From Gammaproteobacteria bacterium (lineage in GTDB: Bacteria; Pseudomonadota; Gammaproteobacteria; Nitrosococcales; Methylophagaceae): a stretch of 5,053 bases of DNA. This document shows positions 1-5,053 of this stretch, piece by piece (position 1 is the stretch's first letter; each line of letters opens with the position of its first letter). The stretch is from assembly GCA_003645385.1 (NCBI GenBank), contig QNEY01000146.1:1-5053 (forward strand), given 5' to 3'. The notes beneath the pieces were generated by a model that worked only from the letters and a program-made list of their open reading frames with translations, was not told the origin of the DNA and searched no databases. The position numbers and the translations under genes are program-made.

Positions 1-367
1 CAACATAATACCAACGTCCTTCTTGTTTGATGAAATTAGAACATTCATGCAACTGGCCAATCGGATCTTGATGATAAAAAGCAATGAATTCAACAGTCGC
101 CTTTTCCCCACTTTGTTTATGCTTGATAACTTTCAATCCTAGCCATTGAGTCAGCTCTATGATTTGCGCAAGAGTTTGCTCATCATCAGCTTGATGCTTA
201 TTAGGATGAAGTGTATCGATAAGATAACTGATCTTACCCAGAACAAAAGCAGAGTAACGAGAAGACATCAACTGTTCAGCACTACTGGCATGCACAAAAC
301 CAAGATGTAATGGCTCACAACATGTCTTATAAGACTTGCCACTGATACAGGGGCATATGTCAGACAT
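1..367 (-). CDS. ychJ: YchJ/UPF0225 family SEC-C protein, C-terminus cut by the window edge
   Basis: Small cytoplasmic protein of the UPF0225 (YchJ) family, whose biochemical role is not established. SEC-C motifs in general bind zinc. 122 complete codons are visible. Residues 5-17 form an N-terminal SEC-C cysteine motif, CPC-x8-CC (C5, C7, C16, C17), followed by PLHLG. Next comes the family signature LMSSRYSAFVLG (33-44) with YLIDTLHP just after it, and near the edge LHE (107-109) and GRWYYV (117-122). E. coli YchJ has about 152 residues and a second SEC-C motif at its C-terminus, so roughly 30 residues, possibly including such a motif, should lie beyond the left edge. The ATG start is supported by AAGG six bases upstream. 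It lies two bases after the stop of the VF530-family gene, so the two are almost certainly co-transcribed and probably translationally coupled. Family call is firm; function is unknown. Confidence 0.93.
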   Translation of the reverse strand, partial: MSDICPCISGKSYKTCCEPLHLGFVHASSAEQLMSSRYSAFVLGKISYLIDTLHPNKHQADDEQTLAQIIELTQWLGLKVIKHKQSGEKATVEFIAFYHQDPIGQLHECSNFIKQEGRWYYV

Positions 368-369
368 TA

Positions 370-588
370 TTAACCTTGCGTGCTTATGTATAGATCCTCG
401 ACTTTCTTTCTTGCCCATGGTGTTTTTCGTAGGAATTTGAGGCTGGATTTGATAGATGGCTCACTGTTGAAACAACGAATATCAATACGTTCCCCAAGCT
501 CAATCCAGCCAAAATGGTTAACTAGACTTGTTAAGATCTGTTCCAAAGTTATACCGTGCAGTGGGTTTTTAATTTGTTGTTCACTCAT
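370..588 (-). CDS. VF530/DUF2132 family small protein
   Basis: A 72-residue protein of the VF530 (DUF2132) family. The diagnostic blocks are present: NPLHGITLEQIL (8-19), HFGWIELGERI (25-35), RCF (38-40), then PSIKSSLKFLRKTPWAR (44-60) and KVEDLY (62-67). It covers almost the whole of this one-domain family, so it looks intact. As I recall, the structure of the Vibrio fischeri member VF0530 is a small helical fold compared with DNA-binding domains, and DNA binding has been proposed from that; the in vivo role is unknown. The KxxLKFLRKTPWARKK segment is strongly basic, in keeping with nucleic-acid contact. It starts at ATG 586-588, 39 bases after the preceding gene, with no clear Shine-Dalgarno sequence ahead of it, and ends two bases before the ychJ-like gene. 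Family call strong; function inferred only. Confidence 0.9.
   Translation of the reverse strand: MSEQQIKNPLHGITLEQILTSLVNHFGWIELGERIDIRCFNSEPSIKSSLKFLRKTPWARKKVEDLYISTQG
374..377 (-). promoter_or_regulatory. Ribosome binding site of the ychJ-like gene
   Basis: AAGG on the minus strand, six bases before the ATG at 365-367. It lies within the last codons of the upstream VF530-family gene, immediately before its TAA stop at 370-372. Ribosomes finishing that gene would therefore be placed at this start, which fits translational coupling. Confidence 0.6.
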
Positions 589-627
589 GAGTTGAGACCA
601 GTCTTATTATTCGAGAAGAATTAAGTT

Positions 628-900
628 TTAGGAAATGTTGATTTTGATCACTTTCATGATTTCAAATTCCATAGCTGCAACTAGTTCGACACTGGGGTAA
701 TAAATGAGATCAACCCGAGCACCTTTAAGTGACCTATATTTCTTTTGCCGTTTGTATTTAAAAGGGACTTCATGACCTTCGAGTAACACAGTATTATGAA
801 TCCAGTTACCAACTTGTCTTTGTACATGAGATTCAACTTTCTGCATTTTTGAATGAACTAGTTGCTCATTGTTAGCAAGAAATTTCTTAATACTAGCCAT
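628..900 (-). CDS. Basic 90-residue protein of unknown function
   Basis: I do not recognise a named family. The 90-residue product has no signal peptide or membrane segment, so it is probably cytoplasmic. It is basic, with 15 Lys/Arg against 8 Asp/Glu. The N-terminal third (about 1-33) looks helical and amphipathic. A central segment follows with VPFKYKRQKKYRSLKGARV (45-63), a dense cationic patch. The C-terminal third, DLIYYPSVELVAAMEFEIMKVIKI (64-87), alternates hydrophobic and polar residues as expected of beta strands. Several features argue that it is real: it fills the gap between two genes on the same strand, it begins with ATG 8 bases after the transglycosylase stop, and it has a folded-protein composition. 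The ribosome binding site is weak (an AAGA-like stretch overlapping the upstream stop), suggesting coupling. The basic patch would suit binding to nucleic acid or another polyanion, but that is a guess. Confidence 0.75.
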   Translation of the reverse strand: MASIKKFLANNEQLVHSKMQKVESHVQRQVGNWIHNTVLLEGHEVPFKYKRQKKYRSLKGARVDLIYYPSVELVAAMEFEIMKVIKINIS

Positions 901-908
901 GTTGTATC

Positions 909-1598
909 TTAACTTGCATTTTGATAGCGACGATGGAGTATACCTACACGTTCAACATAGACTTGGGTTTCACTATAAGGTGGGATACCATTATATTTTC
1001 TTACTGCACCCGGACCAGCATTGTAGGCGGCTGTTGCTAATTGTATATCACCATTAAATTGTCGAAGAAGTTGTGCTAGATATTTAGCGCCACCAGCAAT
1101 GTTCTGTTCAGCATTTAGAGCATTATCAACACCAAGTTCTTTTGCTGTGGCAGGCATGAGCTGCATCAAACCTTGAGCCCCTTTTTTTGATACAGCCTTA
1201 GCATTAAAGGCAGATTCAGCATGAATTAATGCTCGCACCAAAGCAGGATCAATATTATTAAGTTTAGCTTCTTGTTTAACAGCTGCACTATAAGAGGTCA
1301 GATTCAGTCTGACTTTATTCCAATCTATGGTTGAGTGTGGATCACAGGCGAAACAATCAAATTTTAAAACTTCGTAACTCGAAGTATGGCTTGGTTTTTG
1401 ATCAGTAAAAACGATGAGATCGCTTGACTGAGGATATTTATAGATAATTGTTTGTTTACCAGTACTTTTTTTTGTACTGGATACGTTGCTAAATTCAATA
1501 ACACCTTTTTCATTTTCTACACGTTGAATACTGCCAGCTGACAAAACCAGCGAAGGTAGTAGAGTAACGAAAATAATAAATGAGGACTTAAATATCAT
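909..1598 (-). CDS. Exported lytic transglycosylase, SLT/GH23 domain
   Basis: Murein lytic transglycosylase that cleaves the MurNAc-GlcNAc bond of peptidoglycan to give 1,6-anhydro products in the periplasm. The preferred start is ATG 1596-1598 (229 residues), because it gives a textbook signal peptide: MIFK, a hydrophobic core, and probable cleavage after LSA at residue 21. The frame stays open up to a TTG at 1634, but that start would put 12 polar residues before the signal and overlap the upstream gene. The mature N-terminus has two short beta-rich units reminiscent of DUF4124 (24-39 and 52-69), then FDCFACDP with a CxxC pair (C82, C85). The SLT domain runs from about 105: the catalytic Glu is E128 in IHAESAFN, followed by GLMQLMP (143-149), AYNAGPGAV (191-199) and YVERV (214-218). 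No Shine-Dalgarno precedes the ATG, which lies 10 bases after the CopD-like stop, so coupled translation is likely. Catalytic call strong; exact subclass unassigned. Confidence 0.93.
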   Translation of the reverse strand: MIFKSSFIIFVTLLPSLVLSAGSIQRVENEKGVIEFSNVSSTKKSTGKQTIIYKYPQSSDLIVFTDQKPSHTSSYEVLKFDCFACDPHSTIDWNKVRLNLTSYSAAVKQEAKLNNIDPALVRALIHAESAFNAKAVSKKGAQGLMQLMPATAKELGVDNALNAEQNIAGGAKYLAQLLRQFNGDIQLATAAYNAGPGAVRKYNGIPPYSETQVYVERVGILHRRYQNAS

Positions 1599-1608
1599 GA
1601 TTATATGT

Positions 1609-2061
1609 TTACAAAAAACGTCCGCCAGATCCAACAGCTACAACGACAAGCCCTAGTAATAAATTAACGGCAATAAGCTGGCGAATTTGATTTAGTGCTG
1701 AGCCAGCAGTCATCCAATCTTTCTCGATTACACTAAGATGGAGTTTTTTGAATGGATTAAAATAAATATGTAAGAAGATCAACATCATGATTACGCCAAT
1801 TAATAACATGATATGAACATGTAAACCGACAGCAGACATTCCTCCAAGCAGGGAAATCATCCACAAACCTGAAATGAGCAGTGTTACGATGCAGACCATA
1901 ACCCATGGGAAAAATCGTTTAAATACTTCAGACCATAGTGTTAGTCTAATGGGTGGTTCAAACTGAGATGCTGCAACTGAACGTAAGGCCATGTAGGCGA
2001 AGAACATGCCTCCGATCCAGATTGTTGCAGCTAAGGCGTGAAATGCAATTACTAGAGTCAA
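1609..2061 (-). CDS. CopD-like four-helix integral membrane protein
   Basis: A 150-residue inner-membrane protein resembling the CopD domain family, which in multi-domain copper-resistance proteins is linked to copper transport. Stand-alone short versions like this one have no settled function. Four membrane segments are visible: about 2-25, 50-74, 78-100 and 127-147. The N-terminal helix carries FHALAATIWIGGMFFAYMALR, with H8 buried near its start. Helix 3 has the pair H81/H83 (GLHVHIM) and H98. Such intramembrane histidines could bind heme or a metal, as in HemJ- or cytochrome b-like four-helix proteins, but nothing here proves it. The start is TTG (2059-2061), chosen because an AGGAG sits five bases upstream and no ATG lies between the in-frame stop at 2083-2085 and it. 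It follows the fumarase stop by 21 bases and precedes the transglycosylase, so it is probably co-transcribed. Family likely; substrate unknown. Confidence 0.85.
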   Translation of the reverse strand: MTLVIAFHALAATIWIGGMFFAYMALRSVAASQFEPPIRLTLWSEVFKRFFPWVMVCIVTLLISGLWMISLLGGMSAVGLHVHIMLLIGVIMMLIFLHIYFNPFKKLHLSVIEKDWMTAGSALNQIRQLIAVNLLLGLVVVAVGSGGRFL

Positions 2062-2066
2062 GAATG

Positions 2067-2071
2067 CTCCT
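2067..2071 (-). promoter_or_regulatory. Strong Shine-Dalgarno fixing the TTG start of the CopD-like gene
   Basis: AGGAG on the minus strand, five bases before TTG 2059-2061. It is the best ribosome binding site in the window and decides the start: there is no ATG or GTG in frame between the fumarase stop and this TTG. It abuts the base of the hairpin at 2072-2089. Confidence 0.8.
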
Positions 2072-2089
2072 AAAATAGCTTGCTATTTT
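2072..2089 (-). other. Perfect AT-rich inverted repeat over the fumarase stop codon
   Basis: AAAATAGC and GCTATTTT are perfect complements separated by two bases; as a physical hairpin this is about seven pairs with a four-base loop. In the transcript the fumarase TAG stop lies inside the 5' arm and the AGGAG of the next gene begins directly after the 3' arm. The stem has very few G-C pairs and only four U residues follow in the direction of transcription, so it is a poor intrinsic terminator. It could be a weak pause, an RNA-stability element or chance in AT-rich DNA. A six-T run follows it on the opposite strand, where there is no gene to terminate. Confidence 0.5.
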
Positions 2090-3606
2090 TTATGGACTGG
2101 AATGTCAGCAATGTTTTGCTTCCATTCTTTGGGGCCTGACTCATGAACAGAATCTCCATGGCAATCTACAGCTACTGTAACAGGCATATTTTCAACCGTA
2201 AACTCACGAATAGCTTCCATACCAAGTTCTTCAAAGGCAACGATACGTGAAGATTTGATTGCTTTAGATACCAGATAAGCTGAACCACCTACTGCAATTA
2301 AGTAAATAGATCGGTGTTTTTTGATAGATGAGATAGCTGTCGGACCTCGCTCAGCCTTTCCGATCATACCAAGCAGGCCAGTGTTTGCGAGCATCATATC
2401 TGTGAATTTATCCATTCGTGTTGCTGTAGTAGGACCAGCAGGGCCTACTACTTCATTTTTAATAGGATCTACAGGACCAACGTAATAGATAAAGCGATTG
2501 TTAAAGTCTAATCCAGCGGGAAGTGATTCACCCTTTTCGAATAGGTCAGCAATTTTTTTATGAGCTACATCGCGGCCAGTAAGTAGATGGCCACTGAGTA
2601 ATAAAGTTTCACCAGGTTGCCATTGTTCGATGTCAGCTTGGGTGACAGTATCTAAATTCACGTGGCGAGTGTTTTCAGCGGCTTGCCAAGTTATTTTAGG
2701 CCAATCTGATAATGCTGGTGGGGTGAATTGGGCAGGGCCTTTACCATCAAGTGTAAAATGAGTATGGCGGGTGGCTGCACAATTAGGAATCATGGCTACA
2801 GGTAGAGAGGCGGCATGAGTAGGATATTCACTTACTTTGACATCAAGTACTGTTGTTAAACCACCTAAACCCTGTGCCCCGATACCTAATTGGTTTATTT
2901 TTGTATAGAGTTCAACACGCAGCTTTTCAGCAGCTGTGTCAGCACCACGTTCGATTAAATCTTGAATATCTATTGGTGACATCAAAGATTCTTTAGCCAT
3001 TAACATAGCTTTTTCGGCAGTACCGCCAACTCCGAGTCCAATGATACCTGGTGGACACCAACCGGCACCCATTTTAGGGACGGTTTCTAATACCCAGTCA
3101 ACAAGGCTGTCACTAGGATTTAAAATAGCAAATTTAGCTTTATTTTCGGAGCCACCACCTTTAGCAGCGATATGGACTTCGACTTTGTCACCTAACACTA
3201 TTTCAGTATGGATAACCGCAGGGGTGTTGTCTTTAGTGTTTGTTCGGGAACCTAAAGGGTCACTGACGACTGATGCCCTCAGCACATTATCAGGATGTGT
3301 ATAGGCACGACGTACGCCTTCATTAACCATGTCATCGAGACTTTGACTCGTTTGCCACTGAACGTCCATACCGACTTTGATAAAGGCGTTCACGATGCCG
3401 GTATCTTGGCAAATAGGACGCTTATCTTCAGCACACATACGGGAGTTGACTAGAATTTGAGCAATAGCATCCTTAGCAGCTGGAGATTGCTCTTTATCAT
3501 AGGCCTTTGTCATTGCCTGAATAAAATCTTTGGGGTGATAACAGGCAATAAACTGTAAAGCATCACTGATGCTTTCAATAAAATCATTTTCTGTAATAAC
3601 AGTCAT
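2083..3606 (-). CDS. fumA: Class I fumarate hydratase, iron-sulfur, single-chain
   Basis: Catalyses reversible hydration of fumarate to L-malate in the TCA cycle, in the cytoplasm, using an oxygen-sensitive [4Fe-4S] cluster. At 507 residues it is a complete single-chain enzyme with alpha and beta parts fused; E. coli FumA has about 548. Three cluster cysteines are visible in the conserved places: C66 in RPICQDTGI, C184 in GWCPPGIIGLGVGG, and C276 in IPNCAATRHTHF. Other signatures are KGGGSENKAKF (149-159), GIGAQGLGG (241-249), and, in the C-terminal beta domain, LLLSGHLLTGRDVAHK (335-350), YYVGPVDP (374-381) and GPAGPTTATRMDKF (388-401). The ATG is preceded by AAGG at a ten-base spacing, rather long. 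It lies 21 bases after the proS stop, in the same frame. No truncation or frameshift is seen. The symbol is by family; the organism may also have an iron-free FumC elsewhere. Confidence 0.96.
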   Translation of the reverse strand: MTVITENDFIESISDALQFIACYHPKDFIQAMTKAYDKEQSPAAKDAIAQILVNSRMCAEDKRPICQDTGIVNAFIKVGMDVQWQTSQSLDDMVNEGVRRAYTHPDNVLRASVVSDPLGSRTNTKDNTPAVIHTEIVLGDKVEVHIAAKGGGSENKAKFAILNPSDSLVDWVLETVPKMGAGWCPPGIIGLGVGGTAEKAMLMAKESLMSPIDIQDLIERGADTAAEKLRVELYTKINQLGIGAQGLGGLTTVLDVKVSEYPTHAASLPVAMIPNCAATRHTHFTLDGKGPAQFTPPALSDWPKITWQAAENTRHVNLDTVTQADIEQWQPGETLLLSGHLLTGRDVAHKKIADLFEKGESLPAGLDFNNRFIYYVGPVDPIKNEVVGPAGPTTATRMDKFTDMMLANTGLLGMIGKAERGPTAISSIKKHRSIYLIAVGGSAYLVSKAIKSSRIVAFEELGMEAIREFTVENMPVTVAVDCHGDSVHESGPKEWKQNIADIPVHKK

Positions 3607-3616
3607 ATTGCTTGAA

Positions 3617-3620
3617 CCTT
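3617..3620 (-). promoter_or_regulatory. Probable ribosome binding site of fumarase
   Basis: AAGG on the minus strand within the 21-base gap after the proS stop, ten bases before the ATG at 3604-3606. The spacing is at the long end of the usual range, and no better candidate is visible in the gap. Confidence 0.45.
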
Positions 3621-3627
3621 TATGCCC

Positions 3628-5053
3628 CTATTTTGTTGCTGCTAGCCGTTTATTCAATTCGATGATTACATCAGAAATAGGGAATTCATCACCTTCACCA
3701 GTAGCACGATATTTATATTCAATCATACCGCTATCTAAACCACGCTCACCTAATACTAGGCGATGAGGAATGCCTATTAGTTCCATATCGGCAAATGCAA
3801 CGCCAGGACGTAGACCACGATCGTCATATAAAATATCAAATCCGGCTTCAGTTAATTGCTTATATAGCTCGTCAGCTGCTTCACGTAAACGAGCAGATTT
3901 GTGAGCATTTATAGGAACCAAAACCACCTGGAAAGGAGCAATAGATAAGGGCCAAATAATACCCCGGTCATCATGGTTTTGTTCTATAGCAGCCGCTACG
4001 ACACGAGATACTCCTATACCATAACAACCCATAGTCAAAATTTGGGATTTACCTGATTCACCGAGCACATTGGCATTGAGTTTCTTACTGTAATTATCGC
4101 CAAGTTGGAAGATATGACCCACTTCAATACCACGAGCAATGTCTAAGGTGCCTTGACCATCTGGACTTGGGTCACCTGCTACAACATTTCGTAAATCAGC
4201 TGTTTCAGGTTCAGCAAGGTCTTTTTGCCAGTTAACACCAGTAAGGTGTTTGTCATTTTCATTAGCGCCACAAACAAAGTCAGCAACATGGGCTGCGGCA
4301 CGATCGACAATAACTGGGATGGTTAAGCCAACAGGACCAATAGAGCCAATATTAGCATTGCAGGTTTCAAAAACTTGTTCAGGTGTTACAAATGTGAGTG
4401 GAGAAGCGACGGCCGGATGTTTTTCTGCTTTAATTTCGTTGAGCTCATGGTCACCACGCAGGACTAGTGCAACTACAGATCCTTCTGCTGAACCTTCCAC
4501 CAATAATGTTTTTAGACATTGTTCTGTAGAGATGCTCAGAAATTGACTGACTTCTTCAATAGTATGCTGATTAGGCGTATCAACAGTTGTCATAGACATT
4601 TTTGCTTCAGGACGATCTGCAACTGGTGCAATAGCCTCAGCAAATTCAACATTAGCTGCATAATCACTTTTATCACTAAAAGCGATAGCGTCTTCCCCAG
4701 AGTTGGCTAATACATGAAATTCGTGAGAAGCATTGCCACCAATACTGCCTGTGTCTGCTTGTACTGGACGGAAATTTAGGCCAATACGTTCGAAAATACG
4801 TGAATATGCAGTAAACATATCATCGTAGGTTTGCTGTAATGAATCCGGATTAAGATGAAATGAATAGGCATCTTTCATCAAAAACTCACGTGCACGCATC
4901 ACACCAAAACGCGGACGAATTTCATCACGAAATTTAGTTTGAATTTGGTAAAAAGTGATTGGTAGTTGTTTGTAGCTGCGAATTTCCTGTCGTACCAAGT
5001 CGGTGATAACTTCTTCATGTGTTGGGCCATAACAAAATTCACGATTATGGCGA
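3628..5053 (-). CDS. proS: Prolyl-tRNA synthetase, C-terminal portion (N-terminus beyond the window)
   Basis: Charges tRNA-Pro with proline in the cytoplasm. 474 codons are visible before the TAG stop at 3628-3630. E. coli ProS has 572 residues, so about 100 N-terminal residues, including class II motif 1, lie past the right edge. The frame stays open to the edge: it begins RHNREFCYGPTHEEV, a conserved ProRS block, so the TTG at 4996-4998 is internal Leu19, not a start. In visible numbering, motif 2 is FRDE...RFGVMRAREF (41-57). The bacterial-type editing insertion, which hydrolyses Ala-tRNA-Pro, spans about 140-280 and includes CLKTLLV (179-185, K181). Motif 3 is in GCYGIGVSR (342-350). The anticodon-binding domain runs from about 370 to the end (YDDRGLRPGVAFADMELIG). 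All hallmarks are intact. It is the most upstream gene seen; the promoter is outside the window. Confidence 0.97.
   Translation of the reverse strand, partial: RHNREFCYGPTHEEVITDLVRQEIRSYKQLPITFYQIQTKFRDEIRPRFGVMRAREFLMKDAYSFHLNPDSLQQTYDDMFTAYSRIFERIGLNFRPVQADTGSIGGNASHEFHVLANSGEDAIAFSDKSDYAANVEFAEAIAPVADRPEAKMSMTTVDTPNQHTIEEVSQFLSISTEQCLKTLLVEGSAEGSVVALVLRGDHELNEIKAEKHPAVASPLTFVTPEQVFETCNANIGSIGPVGLTIPVIVDRAAAHVADFVCGANENDKHLTGVNWQKDLAEPETADLRNVVAGDPSPDGQGTLDIARGIEVGHIFQLGDNYSKKLNANVLGESGKSQILTMGCYGIGVSRVVAAAIEQNHDDRGIIWPLSIAPFQVVLVPINAHKSARLREAADELYKQLTEAGFDILYDDRGLRPGVAFADMELIGIPHRLVLGERGLDSGMIEYKYRATGEGDEFPISDVIIELNKRLAATK

Noticed and set aside
380..595. Plus-strand 71-residue frame opposite the VF530-family gene
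   Set aside because: It is the complement of a clear conserved gene, has no family resemblance and no ribosome binding site of note; a shadow frame.
589..627. Possible internal promoter ahead of the VF530-family gene (AATAAT as a -10)
   Set aside because: The best -35 at suitable spacing matches only about half of TTGACA, and AT-rich DNA gives such matches by chance. The gap shows no terminator and no clear ribosome binding site either.
869..1057. Plus-strand 62-residue frame opposite the transglycosylase end
   Set aside because: Its sequence is the reverse of conserved SLT codons with a low-complexity His/Leu-rich product; no independent support.
2072..2091. Plus-strand intrinsic terminator (stem followed by six T)
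   Set aside because: It has the shape of a terminator on the plus strand, but no plus-strand gene precedes it and the stem has very few G-C pairs.
3041..3304. Plus-strand frame inside fumarase
   Set aside because: Lies wholly opposite the conserved cluster-binding region of fumarase, so its openness follows from that gene's codon use.
4250..4710. Plus-strand frames opposite the ProRS editing domain
   Set aside because: Both are antisense to a conserved domain and resemble no known protein.
4996..4998. TTG as the start of proS
   Set aside because: The same frame continues to the right edge and encodes the conserved ProRS block GPTHEEVITDL; this codon is an internal leucine.
1..5053. Mobile element, CRISPR array, tRNA or defence island
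   Set aside because: No terminal repeats, transposase or integrase motifs, spaced direct repeats or tRNA-like cloverleaf were seen; coding is continuous housekeeping sequence on one strand.

Overview
This window is a compact, co-directional run of bacterial housekeeping genes, all on the minus strand, so transcription enters at the right edge and leaves at the left. The protein families suggest a gammaproteobacterium with AT-leaning DNA: a bacterial-type ProRS with an editing insertion, a single-chain class I fumarase of about 507 residues, a VF530/DUF2132 protein and a YchJ/UPF0225 protein. An aquatic or marine member is plausible, but that is inference from protein resemblance only; no rRNA or other taxonomic marker is present.

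Layout in transcription order (right to left): the C-terminal part of prolyl-tRNA synthetase (proS, cut by the right edge); a fumarate hydratase; a four-helix CopD-like membrane protein; a secreted lytic transglycosylase with a C-terminal SLT/GH23 domain; a 90-residue basic protein that I do not recognise; a 72-residue VF530-family protein; and a YchJ-family SEC-C protein cut by the left edge. Gaps are 21, 21, about 10, 8, 39 and 2 bases, so all seven genes could lie on one transcript. No stretch above 40 bases lacks a gene. No RNA gene, mobile element, CRISPR array or convincing terminator was seen.

The genes do not form an obvious single pathway. They cover tRNA charging, the TCA cycle, a membrane protein, cell-wall turnover and three small proteins of poor or unknown function. 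I see no new defence, mobile or biosynthetic system. The points worth a second look are small: the unrecognised 90-residue protein; two matching in-frame TAG-plus-seven-codon junctions; a hairpin that buries the fumarase stop codon beside a strong ribosome binding site; a TTG start for the CopD-like gene; and a transglycosylase with a doubled beta-rich motif and a CxxC pair ahead of its catalytic domain.
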